Origin: JANYLB01 sp963837715
Lineage (GTDB): Bacteria > Actinomycetota > Acidimicrobiia > IMCC26256 > JANYLB01
DNA: 64,000 nt
Assembly (NCBI GenBank): GCA_963837715.1
Contig: CAWIOF010000002.1
Span: 186,001 to 250,000, forward strand
Reading direction: 5' to 3'
Positions 8,536-18,761 of this stretch are shown here, in pieces. Within the stretch, counting starts at the first letter, position 1. Each line of letters opens with the position of its first letter. The notes under the pieces were generated by a model that saw only the letters and a list, made by a program, of their open reading frames with translations, was not told the DNA's origin and made no database searches. A program made the position numbers and the translations under genes.

Positions 8536-10451
8536 CTAGTCAGGACGTCGACGGACCGTCTCGAGCGTCGTGAAGAGCGCCGACGCGTCGAGCGGCTTGG
8601 TGAGGTAGGCCTCGGCCCCGAGGTCGAGCAGACCGGTGCGCCGCGTCGGCGTGGCGTCGGCGGTGAGCACGACGACCGGGATGGCCGAGGTCCGGGGATC
8701 GGCCCTCAGCTCACGCAGCACATCTTCCCCCGAACCGTCGGGAAGGTGGAGGTCGACGAGGATCGTGTCGGGGCATGAGCTCCGAGCAACGCTGAGGCCT
8801 TCGGCGACCGTCCCCACCGCCACGAGATCGAAGCCGCCCCGGTGCGCGACGAGCTGTTCGAGCAGCATGCGGCTCGCGGTGTTGTCCTCGATGTAGAGGA
8901 GGCGCTGCGCCGGCCCGCCGGCCCGCCGGGCGAGCTCGGCGGCCGCGCTTGCGCTCAACGGCTCGAGGATCGGCGCAGGATCAGGTCGACTGGCGGCACT
9001 CGCGCGGATCACGAACCAGAAGGTGCTCCCGACCCCCAACGTGGAGTCGACGCCGATGTGGCCGCCCATCGCCTCCACGAGGCGTTCGGAGAGCGCGAGC
9101 CCGACGCCGGCACCGTCGATGCCGAGTGCGTCGGCTTCGAGGCGCTCGAACGGCAGGAAGATCCGGGTGAGCTGGTCGGGAGCGATTCCCCGTCCGGTGT
9201 CGCGGACCCGCACCACGATCATCCCGGCGAGCTCGCGGCCCGCGACCATGACCCGGCCACCCCGCCGGTTGTACTTGATCGCGTTGGTGAGCAGGTTGAG
9301 CATGACCTGGCGGAGTCGTACGGCGTCGGCGATCGCCATGATCTCCGGCTCGGTCTCGGCCCGCATCTCGACCGCGACGCCGCTCGCCTCGGCCAGCGGC
9401 TGGACCAGCTCGATCGCCTCCCGGAGCGCATCGAGGACCGGCACCGGTCGCAGCACCACCTCGAGTCGTCCCCGTTCGATGCGCTCGAGGTCGAGGACCT
9501 CCTCGACGAGCTCGAGCAGGTGGCGCCCGGCGGTGAGGATCTGCTCGACCGAGTCGCGATGGTTCGCCGCGAGATCGTCCATCTGCAGGAGCTGCGCGTA
9601 CCCGAGCACGACGTTGAGCGGCGTGCGGAGCTCGTGGCTCATCCGGGAGAGGAACTCGCTCTTGGCCCGGTCGGCGGCGACGGAGACCGCGAGCTCGGCT
9701 TCGACCCGACGGTGTTCGGAGACGTCGCGGTAGCTCGCGACCACCCACCGCTCACCGTTCGGTCGTTCGATCGGATGGGCCGACACCTCGAGCCAACGGA
9801 CCGAGCCGTCGCCGACCGGAACCCCGAGCGACTGGTGCGCGGGTTCGCCGGTGCGCGCGACCATCGCCTCGGGGCGGTCGCGTGGGGCGACGGCGTCGCC
9901 CGGCCTCGTCGACCATCACCCAGTCGGGTTGGTGCACCTCGCCGAGCAGCTCGGTCGCCTCGATGCCGAGGAGGCGTGACGCCGCCGGGTTGGAGCTCGC
10001 GACGCGGCCCGCGCGGGTCGAAGGTGACGATGCCGTCGTCGAGTCCCTGCACGACCATCCCGAGCTGCTCCTCGGCGCGCATGAGCGCGGAGAGGTCGTT
10101 GATCTGGGCGACCATGACCGGACCCGACGCTTCGTCGGGGAGTCGGCTCAACGCGACCCCGCCCCAGATCGCGGTGCCGTCGGGCCGGAGGAAGCGCAGG
10201 CGACCGCGGTCGCGCATCTCGCCGATCTCCAGTTCGTCGGCTGAGATCGCTTCGTCGTCGAGATCTCCGGGTTCGGTGAGCTCGGTGAGGGGCACGCCGA
10301 CGAGCTCGTCGGCGTTTCGTCGCAGCATGCGACCCAAGCGCCGGTTCGCCCACCGGATGCAGCCGTCGCCGGTGAGCAGCGCGATGCCGCTCGGGGCGTA
10401 GTCGAGTGCCTGCTTCGAGCGGTCCTCCACCATCGCGACCATTGTGCGCAC
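8536..10451 (-). CDS. Hybrid sensor histidine kinase with PAS domains and C-terminal receiver, two frameshifts
   Basis: A soluble PAS-PAS-HisKA-HATPase-receiver kinase of about 637 residues. The first PAS (ALDYAPSGIALLTGDG, LRFLRPDGTAIWGG) and second PAS (DGIVTFDPRG; HQPDWVMVDEAG; SYRDVSEHRRVEAEL) precede the H-box FLSRMSHELRTPLNVVLGYA, the N-box LLTNAIKYN, the G-boxes DTGRGIAPDQ and GAGVGLALSERLVEAMGG, and a receiver (RLLYIEDNTASRML, TILVDLHLPDGSGE, AYLTKPLDASA). I see no membrane segment. Frames change near 10015 and 9897. Reading GGCCGCG for GGGCCGCG and GGC for GGGC restores both, so each is one extra G. It is first in an operon with the response regulator and 2OG oxygenase. Confidence 0.87.
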
Positions 10452-10479
10452 CCACGACGGCGGGACACCAGATCAACAA

Positions 10480-10497
10480 CCGCCCAACTGTGGGCGG
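10480..10497. promoter_or_regulatory. Hairpin in the intergenic region between kinase and Ig-like protein
   Basis: A perfect 7-bp stem CCGCCCA/TGGGCGG closes a 4-nt loop (ACTG) in the 166-nt gap between the divergent kinase operon and the secreted protein gene. It could be an operator or a transcript hairpin; no U-tract follows. Apart from this hairpin I see nothing else assignable in the gap. Confidence 0.35.
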
Positions 10498-10617
10498 CTT
10501 CCGTCGGACTTGGGCTGCTGTTGGTTTGCTGGAGACCCCGATGTTGCCCACACTCCACCTACGAACATCACGTTCGGAGCGGGTGGCCCGGGATCGGGCA
10601 CCGGAGGGGGAGCAGCA

Positions 10618-12942
10618 GTGGACGCACATCGAGGGTTCGCGCGATCGCGACGCAGGACGTGCCGGGTCGGCGGTCCGGGCGCAACGGGTGCACCCCGCTC
10701 CGGCGAGCCGTCGCCGTGGTGGCCGCGGTCGCCGCCGGCCTCGTGTCGAGCGTGTTCGTGCTCGCTCCGGTGGCGTCGGCGAACACGTCGACCGCGAGCA
10801 ACGTCCCGTACGCCTGCACCACGAACGGCTTCGGCGACCAGGCCGCGACCTACTCCGCCACCATCACCGACACGTCGATCCGGCGGCCGTCGGCAACAGC
10901 GTCACCTACCGCTTCGTCGTTCCCTTCGCCCAGGACCCGCCGCCCGTGACCGCGACCTACAAGGGCGGCACGGTCAAGTACCGGATCCCGGCCGGCCTCA
11001 CCGTCACGAGCGTGAGCACGCCGCCCAAGGCCGGGAGCAACCTGACCTCGACCGCGAGCGTCCAGGGCGACACCATCGTGACCACCTCGACCGGGAACCA
11101 ACCCATCGACGGCGGCACCTACCCGACTCCCGACCTCGTCGTCGACCGGGACCATCACGAGCGCGGCTGCCGGGCCCGGCATCGTCTGGAAGACGCCGTA
11201 CCAGATCGTCGCCAACGTCAACGCCCAGTTCGTCGGCGATGTCATCGCAACGTGCGCCCCGAACGATCCGAACGTCGTGATCGCGACGACCACCGTTCCG
11301 GCGGGTCCGCAGGCCCCGGTCGCCGTCAACCAGAGCCGTCGCGACGCCGTCCGGCGTGGCCAAGGCGATCACGCTCTCGGCGACCGACGCCGACAACACG
11401 CCGGCGCAACTCACCTTCGCCGTCGCCACGCCCCCGGCGCACGGCGCGCTCACCGGAACCGCGCCCGCGCTCACCTACACCAGTGACCCCGCGTACGTGG
11501 GCAACGACTCCTTCACGTTCACGGTCAGGGACCCCGGTGGCCTCACCGGTACGGGGACCGTCACCCTCCGCGTCTTCAGCAACAACGTGATCGACAACGC
11601 CCCGCCGGTCATCACGTTGTCATCGCCCCAGAACGGCGCCGTCTACACGACGGATCAGGTGGTGAACGCGGCGTTCTCGTGTGCGGACGCGAGCACCGCG
11701 GTCGAGGCCTGCACCGGAACCGTGGCCAACGGGGCGCCGATCTCGACCACCACGGGCCCGCACTTCTTCCAGGTGGACGCCCGAGACAGCGCGGGCAACC
11801 TGGCGCGGACGGCGCTCAGCTATCGGGTCGTCAACCCCGCACTGGTCGCCCAGACCTACAACACCGCGAATGCGGTTCCCGTCACGTGCAGTCCGCAGCT
11901 CCCGGGTGGGAGCCAGACGGTCCCCGCCACCGTGTCGGCGCCGCAGCAGGTCGGGACCGGTCGTGACCTCACGATGCGGTTGACGCCCGGCGCGGGCAGC
12001 GTGCCCGCGTTGATGACGCGCAGCAACGTCCAGTTCACGCTCGCGGTCCCCGTGAACGGCACCGCGATGTCGGCGTCGGTCGTTCCCAACACCGGAACCG
12101 CGAACGCACGCTCGTCGGCCTCCGCGACCGTCACCGGCGGGAAGGCGATCCTCACCGTGGCCGGCCCGATCGCCGGGGGGACGACCGCGGCGACGGCCTA
12201 CACCCCGCCCGCGATCGACGTGGTGATCCGCGCGTCGACGACACCCGACGTCGACGTGCAGACACGCCTCGAGCAGTACCGCGAGACCGACGTCGTGAGC
12301 GGCGTCGGGCAGGTGCCCCTGACCCGCACCTGCACCGGGGGGAACTCGGGTGCAGCGAACCCGGTCCTCACCCGGACGCGGATCATCGACACGACGCCGC
12401 CGACCGTCTCGATCGCGGGCCCGGTCTCCGGGAGCGTCGTCGGTGTGGGCTCCACGGTGAAGGCGCAGTTCACGTGTGGCGACACGACGAGCCTCGCCGC
12501 GTGTTCCGGCTCGACCGCCAACGGTGCGAACATCGCCACGAGCACGCCGGGCGTCAAGACCCTGACCGTCACCGCGGTCGACGGTGCCGGGAACTACGCC
12601 CAGAAGTTCGTGTCGTTCCGGGTCGTCACCGTGGCGTTCACCACCCACTTCGAGAACGACGTCCTCCCCCTTCTCGACGCCACCGCCGCCTCCTACGGGA
12701 CCGACCGGGCCGGAATGCTGGTGATCGGTACGTACGTGGGGATCACGTACCTCGCGCCCAACCCGGACCTCATCGGCATCGTGCCTCCGCCCGACACGGG
12801 TCCCACGGCGGTCACAGCCGTCTACCAGCCGCTCGACGCACAGAAGCTGGAGTCGGCCGCCCTCCGACTCGGGATCACCGGAGCTCAGCTCCAGAAGATC
12901 GGAACGGCCCTCGTCATGTACTTCTACGACCAGGCCCACTGA
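10618..12942 (+). CDS. Secreted Ig-like/cadherin-like repeat protein, several frameshifts
   Basis: An exported surface or extracellular protein of about 770 residues. A GTG at 10618 follows GGAGGGGG by 8 nt. After a shift near 10670 comes a signal peptide (RRAVAVVAAVAAGLVSSVF then VLAPVASA, cleavage likely after ASA). A domain of unknown type (SVTYRFVVPFAQDP) precedes a cadherin/Big_9-like repeat (AHGALTGTAPALTYTSDPAY then VGNDSFTFTV), and two related Ig-like modules start PPVITLSSPQNGAVYTTDQV and PPTVSIAGPVSGSVVGVGS, each with a conserved Cys pair. The C-terminus (VLPLLDATAASYG to VMYFYDQAH) is unique. Frame changes also occur near 10880, 11150 and 11345; from 11356 the frame is intact. A role in adhesion or as an envelope component is inference. 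Confidence 0.75.
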
Positions 12943-13017
12943 ACCGGCGATCAGATCCGTAGATCTACCGGCCCGAGATCCGCCAGACCGCAGTGCGCGG
13001 CCTGGACAACGCATTCC

Positions 13018-13431
13018 GTGAGTCTCCATACTTCCCGGGTGCAGTTGGAGATCGACGACAGCGAGGTGGTGGTCACGGCCGTGCCCGACGGCACCCGCGA
13101 CCTCGCACCCTCGATCCACCGCCAGCGGCTCGTGGTCGAGGGCACCTGCCCGGAGCCGATCGGCGCCGCCCAGATCGTGGAGTACCTCGACCGCCTCTCC
13201 GAGGTCTGCGGCATGCAGACCCTGATGGCCCCGGTCACCCACCGGTCCGACGAGTACGGATGGGCCGGCTGGATCCACTGGGCCACGTCGGGCGCGCACT
13301 TCTACGCGTGGGAGAACCCGCTGTTCTTCAGCGTCGACATCTACACGTGCAAGCCGTTCGACCCGGTGGCCGTCGCCCGGTACACGCGCGACTTCTTCGA
13401 CGCCGGCGATCTCGTCGCCCGCGCGTTCTGA
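13018..13431 (+). CDS. S-adenosylmethionine decarboxylase (SpeD)-like protein
   Basis: A 137-residue protein related to bacterial AdoMet decarboxylase proenzymes. The core HRQRLVVEGTCPEPIGAAQI, then GWIHWATSGAHFYAWENPLF and FSVDIYTCKPFDP aligns with the SpeD region around the self-cleaving serine (ESHISIHTWPE and VDIFTCG). The Ser that would become the pyruvoyl group is kept (TSG), but the preceding Glu is Thr and the following His is Gly, so the substrate may not be AdoMet. Known SpeD homologues have neofunctionalised into amino-acid decarboxylases. No polyamine synthase gene is nearby; instead it lies 13 nt before an acyltransferase-like gene. The start is uncertain: GTG 13018, or GTG 13039 just after a CATACT -10-like element. 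Confidence 0.72.
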   Translation: MSLHTSRVQLEIDDSEVVVTAVPDGTRDLAPSIHRQRLVVEGTCPEPIGAAQIVEYLDRLSEVCGMQTLMAPVTHRSDEYGWAGWIHWATSGAHFYAWENPLFFSVDIYTCKPFDPVAVARYTRDFFDAGDLVARAF

Positions 13432-13444
13432 GGGCCGCCGGCTG

Positions 13445-14242
13445 ATGGACGACGTCACCATCGACCTCCCCCTGGAGGAGCTCCGGGAGATCGCCGCCGA
13501 GTTCGTGGCCGCCGAGGGGAACCCCACCGAGCCGTTCGGTCTCTACGGGTTCACCGGCTCGTCGAGGGAATCAGTCCTGCCTCGCGCGGTCGAGCGGAAC
13601 GTGTTCGCAGAGCAGTTCGGCAACAGCCCCGAGCTGCTCGCGGCGGAGTACGGGACCTACGAAACGTCGACCTTCTTCTTCTGCGTGATCGACCATCGCC
13701 GCAACCTCCCCGTCGGGAGTGTGCGGCTGCTGTTGCCGTCGCCGGCCGGATTCAAGACGCTTGCCGACATCGAACGGACATGGGGACTCCCGCTCGATGA
13801 GACGCTCGAGCGGTCCGGGTTGCAGCTCGACCACAACCGCGTGTGGGACGTCGCGACGATCGCGGTCGACCGCGAGTACCGCGGCAAGGTCACCCAGAGC
13901 CTCGTGAGCGGGTCGCTCTACCAGGCGATCTGTCGCGGTGCGTACCTGGCGCAGGTGGGTTGGGTGATCGCAGTGCTCGACCTGATCGTGCTCGATCTCA
14001 TCCAGACGATCTCGCACGATGCGTATCACCGCTTCGCCGGGTGTGAGCCGCTGCGCTACCTCGACTCACCCGCGAGCCTGCCGGTCTACTGCGATGCCGA
14101 CGCGTACCTGCCCCGACTCGCCGAGATCGACCCGGCGACCTACGAGTTGCTGATCGAGGGACAGGGCATGGAGGAAGCGGTCCGCCCGCCCGACTGGGAC
14201 GCCGTGCAAGCATCCCTCGCCTCCGTCGCTCGTGCGGTCTGA
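13445..14242 (+). CDS. GNAT-fold acyltransferase-like protein (FeeM / LuxI-like)
   Basis: A 265-residue protein whose layout resembles the GNAT-fold synthases of N-acyl amino acids (FeeM) and acyl-homoserine lactones (LuxI). It has an N-terminal helix and the ERNVFAEQF element, TFFFCVIDHRRNLPVGSVRL on the first strands, WDVATIAVDREYRGKVTQSL at the position of the cofactor-binding turn, and a C-terminal strand SHDAYHRFAGCEPLRYLDSP. It would transfer an acyl group to a small amine or amino acid. It follows the SpeD-like gene by 13 nt and the two are surely co-transcribed. A plain acetyltransferase or a non-catalytic relative cannot be excluded. Product and substrate are unknown. Confidence 0.6.
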   Translation: MDDVTIDLPLEELREIAAEFVAAEGNPTEPFGLYGFTGSSRESVLPRAVERNVFAEQFGNSPELLAAEYGTYETSTFFFCVIDHRRNLPVGSVRLLLPSPAGFKTLADIERTWGLPLDETLERSGLQLDHNRVWDVATIAVDREYRGKVTQSLVSGSLYQAICRGAYLAQVGWVIAVLDLIVLDLIQTISHDAYHRFAGCEPLRYLDSPASLPVYCDADAYLPRLAEIDPATYELLIEGQGMEEAVRPPDWDAVQASLASVARAV

Positions 14243-14338
14243 CGCACGCAGCACAGTAGCGGAGCCGGCGGACGCAGAGCGCGGGTCGTCAACGGGTGAG
14301 CGATCGAGCCGGCGCAGCGGATTCGACCATCAAGGGAG

Positions 14339-16703
14339 TCAGGCGATCTCGCTGTCTCGGACGAGGTTGAGGCCTCGGACGACTCCGAGGCGGTCGGCGA
14401 CGGACGCGACCTGTTCGGCCGGGACGGGGCGGGAGAAGAAGTAGCCCTGTGCGGTCTGGCAACCCAGCGCGGTGAGCCGATCGGCCTGGGTCTGGGTCTC
14501 GACGCCTTCGGCCACCGTCGCGACCCGCAGCGCCTTGGCCATCGCGAGGATCGCGGCAACGAGCGTCTCGTCCGACGAGTCGTCGTCGCCGATGCCGTCG
14601 ACGAACGAGCGGTCGATCTTCACGTTGTCGACCCGGAAGCGTCGCAGGTACGACAGTGACGAGTAGCCCGTCCCGAAGTCGTCGATGGAGAGCTTGACGT
14701 CGAGCGCGCGGAGCGTCTCGAGCAACTCGGCGGCCGCCGACGCGTTGTTCATCAGCAGGCTCTCGGTGAGCTCGAGGCACAGCGCGCCCGGCGACAGGCC
14801 CTCGTCGCGCAGCGCGTCGCGGACCGTGTCGACGAGTCGGGGGTCGCGGAGCTGTCGGGCCGAGAGGTTCACCGCCATGGTGAGCTGGCGACCGTTGGGG
14901 AGGGTCTTGCGCCACTGGGCGAGCTGCCGGCAGGCCTCGCGGATGACCCAGGCACCGATCGGGACGATCAGGCCGGTGTCTTCGGCGACGGGGATGAACG
15001 CGACCGGGGGGATCTGGCCCCGGGTCGGGTGCGCCCACCGCAACAGCGCCTCGAAGCCCTCGATCTCACCGTTGGGGAGCTTCACCACGGGCTGGTAGTG
15101 GAGGTGCAGTTCGCCCCGTTCGATGGCCTGGCGGAGGTCGTGCTCGAGCGCGAGCCGTTGGGTCGCGCGGTCACGCATCGACGCGTCGAACACCGTCACC
15201 GCGTCGCGTCCCGCTTCCTTCGCCTGGTACATCGCGGTGTCGGCGTCGCGCAGGAGCGACTCGGCGTCGCGGAGCGGATCGGCAGGATCGGAGACCGCGA
15301 TGCCGATGCTGACCGACGACGCGATCTCGTCGTCGCGCACGGCGAAGGGAACGCCGAACGCCAGACGCGTCCGTTCACCGACCTCGAGTGCATCGGCGAC
15401 GCTGCGGAGGCCGTGCACGACGACGACGAACTCGTCGCCCCCGACGCGCGCCACGAGATCGCCGGGGCGGGTCGTCGCCTTGAGTCGATGGGACACCGCT
15501 TGGAGCAGTTCGTCGCCGAGGCCGTGGCCCTGACTGTCGTTCACGAGCTTGAAGCGGTCGATGTCGAGGAGCAGGAGCGCGATCAGTCCGTCGTCGCCGT
15601 TGCGGCCGGTGAGGGTCGCGTCGACGGTGTGCTGGACGAAGGTCCGGTTCGGGAGTCCGGTCAGGGTGTCGTGGGTGGCCTGGTGGGCGAGCCGTTCCTG
15701 CGACGTGGCGTAGGCCCGGATGGCGCGGAGCATGCGCCACGTCGCGGCCGCAGTGAGCAGGATCACGATGGCGGTGAGCATGATGCGGTCGCCGGGACGG
15801 GCCTCGACGCGCGTGACCGTGATCAGCCCGGGAACGCCGAGCGCGACGGCGATGAACGCGAGTCGACCGCGTCCGGGAACCGCGGGCTCCTCGGGCGCGG
15901 CCTCGGTGAGGTCGCGCATCGACGGGTGGAGCACGAGCACGATCACCATGACGTAGGTGATCGCGTAGGGAACGTCGAGCAGGTTCTGGGGGATCGATGC
16001 GACGCTTGTCTCGACGAGCATGTACATCACGTCGCCGACGAGCATCGGCGAGCATGGCCCCGAGGAGCAGGTAGTACGCCGGCGTGCGTCGGATGCCGTT
16101 CCCACTTCCGAACGCGATGCGAGCGGCGATCGCAACGAGGAAGACCGACAGTGGGGGATAGCAGGAGAGCAGCACCCGGACGCTGAGCGGTGCGTCGGAG
16201 TGGAAGAGGGCCGGGTTGACCAGGTAGATCCAGGCGAGCGTCAGCGCAGCGAGCGCGGCGATCGCTCCGTCGAGGAGGCCGTCGATGTCGCGCCGTCCGC
16301 CACGTTGGATCCGGGCGATTCCGAGGAGGCCGACGCCGAGGAGCAGGTATCCCGGCAGGGTGACGAGGTCGGGGAGCAATGCACGTGTCGAGGAGAGGTT
16401 GCCGAGTGTCTCCGACGAGACGCGGAGCGCGCCACCGATCAGGAACGCGAGGAGCGCGGCGCCCATCGCGATCCAGGGTGCTCGTCCGGCCGGGTGGTAC
16501 CGGCGGATCCCGACGACCATCGCCACGGGCGCACCGACGCCGAGGAGCACGAACGTGAGGTCGGCGGCCGAGCCGAGGAGGCCGAGCGCGATGGCGAGGA
16601 CCCAGCCGGCCCCCAACGCCGCGACGATCAATGACGCGCGCGAACCCGGTGCATCCAATCGTGCAGCAGTCGACTGCAGTGTCCCGGCCCCGGGGGAGTC
16701 CAT
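14339..16703 (-). CDS. Membrane GGDEF-EAL cyclic-di-GMP signalling protein, one frameshift
   Basis: A 787-residue inner-membrane protein combining diguanylate cyclase and phosphodiesterase domains. The N-terminal third carries about eight or more hydrophobic segments (for example ASLIVAALGAGWVLAIALGL). The GGDEF domain begins HQATHDTLTGLPNRTF and keeps the active loop RVGGDEFVVVV. The EAL domain keeps EGFEALLRW, NLSARQL, ELTESLLMNN, DDFGTGYSSLSYL, KIDRSF and AEGVET, so both activities look possible. A +1 shift near 16052 interrupts the last membrane segments; removing it gives 788 codons. ATG 16703 is the best start. The divergent gap upstream contains a small membrane-protein gene. Confidence 0.9.
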
Positions 16704-16865
16704 GGCGCCTTTCGCGACCTGTGCCACCCAAATGCCACCCGCGCTCGCGGGTGTCGTGATGTATCGACGCGACGGACCGTCGCCTTGAGGTACCCGAATC
16801 GGCAGAAAGGGCGCGATACGCCGACTGCGGGGCCGGGGTCGCAGTCGCGCGTCGCGTGAACACGC

Positions 16866-16918
16866 CATAATGGGTTTCTCTCCCCATCACCCGGGGTAGA
16901 GCCCCTTCGGGCAAGGGG
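16866..16918 (+). promoter_or_regulatory. Putative -10 element and 5' hairpin ahead of the small membrane ORF
   Basis: CATAAT at 16866-16871 fits a -10 hexamer. Downstream, CCCCTT (16902-16907) pairs perfectly with AAGGGG (16913-16918) across a CGGGC loop, ending 16 nt before the ATG at 16934. I see no clear -35. The hairpin could modulate translation of the small gene. It does not match a riboswitch consensus I know. Confidence 0.35.
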
Positions 16919-16933
16919 ACTGGGAGGTCAGAC

Positions 16934-17101
16934 ATGCACCTGGTACTGGCTGTAGGAATCGTGGGGATCGCCATCTGGCTCATGGCCCTGGGGTTCGCGC
17001 TCGCGCTCGCGCGCACGGCCAAGAGCGCAGACCGGGCCGGTCGTCACCTGGTCATCCCGGCGCGCAGTGTCGCTCAGGCACCGCACCCCGTCGTTCGATA
17101 G
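16934..17101 (+). CDS. Small single-pass membrane protein (55 aa)
   Basis: ATG at 16934 follows GGGAGGT by 6 nt and opens a 55-codon frame ending TAG at 17101. The product begins MHLVLAVGIVGIAIWLMALG, a strong transmembrane segment of about 22 residues, followed by a basic cytoplasmic tail (ARTAKSADRAGRHL) ending HPVVR. By the positive-inside rule the C-terminus is cytoplasmic. It is divergent from the GGDEF-EAL gene, with 230 nt between the two starts, and convergent with the SDR. I do not recognise a family. The good ribosome site and clean hydropathy make it a plausible real gene, possibly a small regulator or subunit. Confidence 0.6.
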   Translation: MHLVLAVGIVGIAIWLMALGFALALARTAKSADRAGRHLVIPARSVAQAPHPVVR

Positions 17102-17134
17102 CACTCGTTGGATCGGAGTCGCTCCCGAGGCGGG

Positions 17135-17905
17135 TCAGCGAGGATCGAAGCGGATGGCGCCGTCGAGTCGTACGACGTGGCCGTTCAGGTACCGGTTCAC
17201 GACGAGGTGTTCCACGAGGGCGGCGAACTCGCTCGGATCGCCCAGACGACGCGGGAACGGCACCTTCGCCTCGAAGCCCTCGAGCATCTCGGCAGGCGCG
17301 AGGTCCCACGCCTCGGTTCGGATGGTTCCCGGCGCGACGGCGTTCACCCGGATTCCCCGTGATGCGAGGTCGCGCGCGGCGATGAGTGTCATGCCGATGA
17401 TCCCGGCCTTCGCCGCGCCGTAGGCGACCTGACCGATCTGGCCTTCGTAGCCGGCGATCGACGCGACGAACACGATCACGCCGCGTTCACCGTCTTCGCG
17501 TGGTTCCTGCGCCGCCATCGCAGCCGCCGCGAGTCGGGCCGTGTTGAACGAGCCGACGAGGTTGAGCTGGACCGTGTCGGCGAAGAGATCGAGGTCGTGG
17601 GGCTTGTCGTCGCGGCCGAGGGTCCGCTGCACACCGCGCGCGCCGCCCGCGCACGCGACGACGATCCGCAGCCCACCGAGCTCGGTGGCCGCGGCGATCG
17701 CGCGTTCGGTGTCGTCGGTCGACAGCACGTCGCCGGCCACGAACGCGCAACGCGCACCGAGCTCGGAGGCGAGTTGCTCGCCCTTGGTCGCGTCGCGGTC
17801 GAACACCACCACCGACGCGCCGTGCGCGTGCAGGTACCGCGCGGTGGCCGCGCCGAGACCCGACGCGCCGCCGGTGACGAGTGCGGTCGACTGCTCGAGT
17901 TCCAT
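17135..17905 (-). CDS. SDR oxidoreductase, type-2 3-hydroxyacyl-CoA dehydrogenase-like
   Basis: A 256-residue NAD(P)-dependent short-chain dehydrogenase. It has the Rossmann motif LVTGGASGLGAATARYL, a GDV acidic element, a VACAGG strand, and catalytic Ser, Tyr and Lys in FVASIAGYEGQIGQVAYGAAK. The VQRTLGRDDKPHDLDLFADT insertion and the PFPRRLGDPSEFAALVEHLV tail fit the HSD17B10-like group that oxidises 3-hydroxyacyl-CoA or hydroxysteroids. It is divergent from the damaged crotonase gene across an 84-nt gap holding an inverted repeat, consistent with a beta-oxidation role. Confidence 0.88.
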   Translation of the reverse strand: MELEQSTALVTGGASGLGAATARYLHAHGASVVVFDRDATKGEQLASELGARCAFVAGDVLSTDDTERAIAAATELGGLRIVVACAGGARGVQRTLGRDDKPHDLDLFADTVQLNLVGSFNTARLAAAAMAAQEPREDGERGVIVFVASIAGYEGQIGQVAYGAAKAGIIGMTLIAARDLASRGIRVNAVAPGTIRTEAWDLAPAEMLEGFEAKVPFPRRLGDPSEFAALVEHLVVNRYLNGHVVRLDGAIRFDPR

Positions 17906-17947
17906 GTGCAGGTGCTCCGTGGTCGGAAGGCTGGGATGACCGGTCGC

Positions 17948-17961
17948 CGAACTATCGTTCG
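17948..17961. promoter_or_regulatory. Inverted repeat CGAAC-TATC-GTTCG (candidate operator)
   Basis: Perfect 5-bp arms with a 4-nt spacer lie between the divergent SDR and crotonase genes. The core GAAC-N4-GTTC recurs at 22621 and 38525 in other promoter regions, suggesting one regulator. Confidence 0.45.
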
Positions 17962-17989
17962 ATCCCTTGAACTACTACGTTGGCACGCC

Positions 17990-18733
17990 ATGATCCAGAC
18001 CGCCGACTCCGGCGCGGTGCGGCTGCTCACGCTCGATCGACCCGAGGCGCTCAACGCGTTCGACTCGGCGTTGTACCGGAGCCTCGCCGCCGCCCTCGAC
18101 GACGCCCGGGCCGACGACTCCGTGCACGTGGTCGTGCATCACCGGTGCTGGCCGTGCGTTCTCGGCCGGCCAGGATCTGAAGGAGATGGCGAAGCTCGCG
18201 TCGGGTGAGATCGACCGACTCCGGGTTCCCGGCGCTGCTCGAGGCGGTGCAGACGTTCGACAAGCCGCTGCGTCGCGGCGGTGAACGGACTCGCGATCGG
18301 CATCGGCTTCACGATCCTCCCGCACTGCGATCTGGTCCTGGTGGCCGAGAGCGCCCGGTTCCGCACCCCGTTCGCCGAGATGGGGGTGCCACCCGAGGCC
18401 GCGAGCAGCTACCTCTTTCCCGCCCGCATGGGCTGGCAGCGCGCCTCGTACGTGCTCTTCACCAGCACGTGGCTCGATGCCGTCGCAGGCCGTGGAGTAC
18501 GGCATCGCCTTCGCCGTCCATCCCGACGACGAGCTGCTCGCGCGGACGCTCGAGCTCGCAGGCGTCGATCGCGACGGCGCCGCTCGTCGGCGCTGCGGGC
18601 GATCAAGCAGGCGATGCTCGCGGCGGAGGGTCCGGCGATCGTCGCGGCGCGAGCGCGCGAGGAGGCCGCGTTCGCGGACCTGCTCGGTGGCGCCGACACC
18701 CGTGCCGCGCTCGAGGCGTTCAACGCGAAGTAG
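17990..18733 (+). pseudogene. Enoyl-CoA hydratase/isomerase (crotonase), multiply frameshifted
   Basis: Pieces in all three frames assemble into a crotonase of about 245 residues: MIQTADSGAVRLLTLDRPEA at the start, then ITGAGRAFSAGQDLKEMAK (oxyanion hole region), AVNGLAIGIGFTILPHCDLV (second oxyanion motif), FAEMGVPPEAASSYLFPARM, QAVEYGIAFAVHPDDELL and a C-terminal LRAIKQAMLAAEGPAIVAAR. At least five single-base shifts between about 18133 and 18600 interrupt it. Several are an extra C or G whose removal restores the family sequence, and motifs are otherwise intact. It could therefore be a functional gene spoiled by assembly errors or a very young pseudogene. Confidence 0.7.
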
Positions 18734-18761
18734 CTGCCGAAGCTGCCGGCCCGCGAACGGG

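Noticed and set aside
16780..16934. A cyclic-di-GMP or other riboswitch upstream of the small membrane gene
   Set aside because: There is a hairpin, but I cannot find the conserved core of GEMM or other riboswitch classes.
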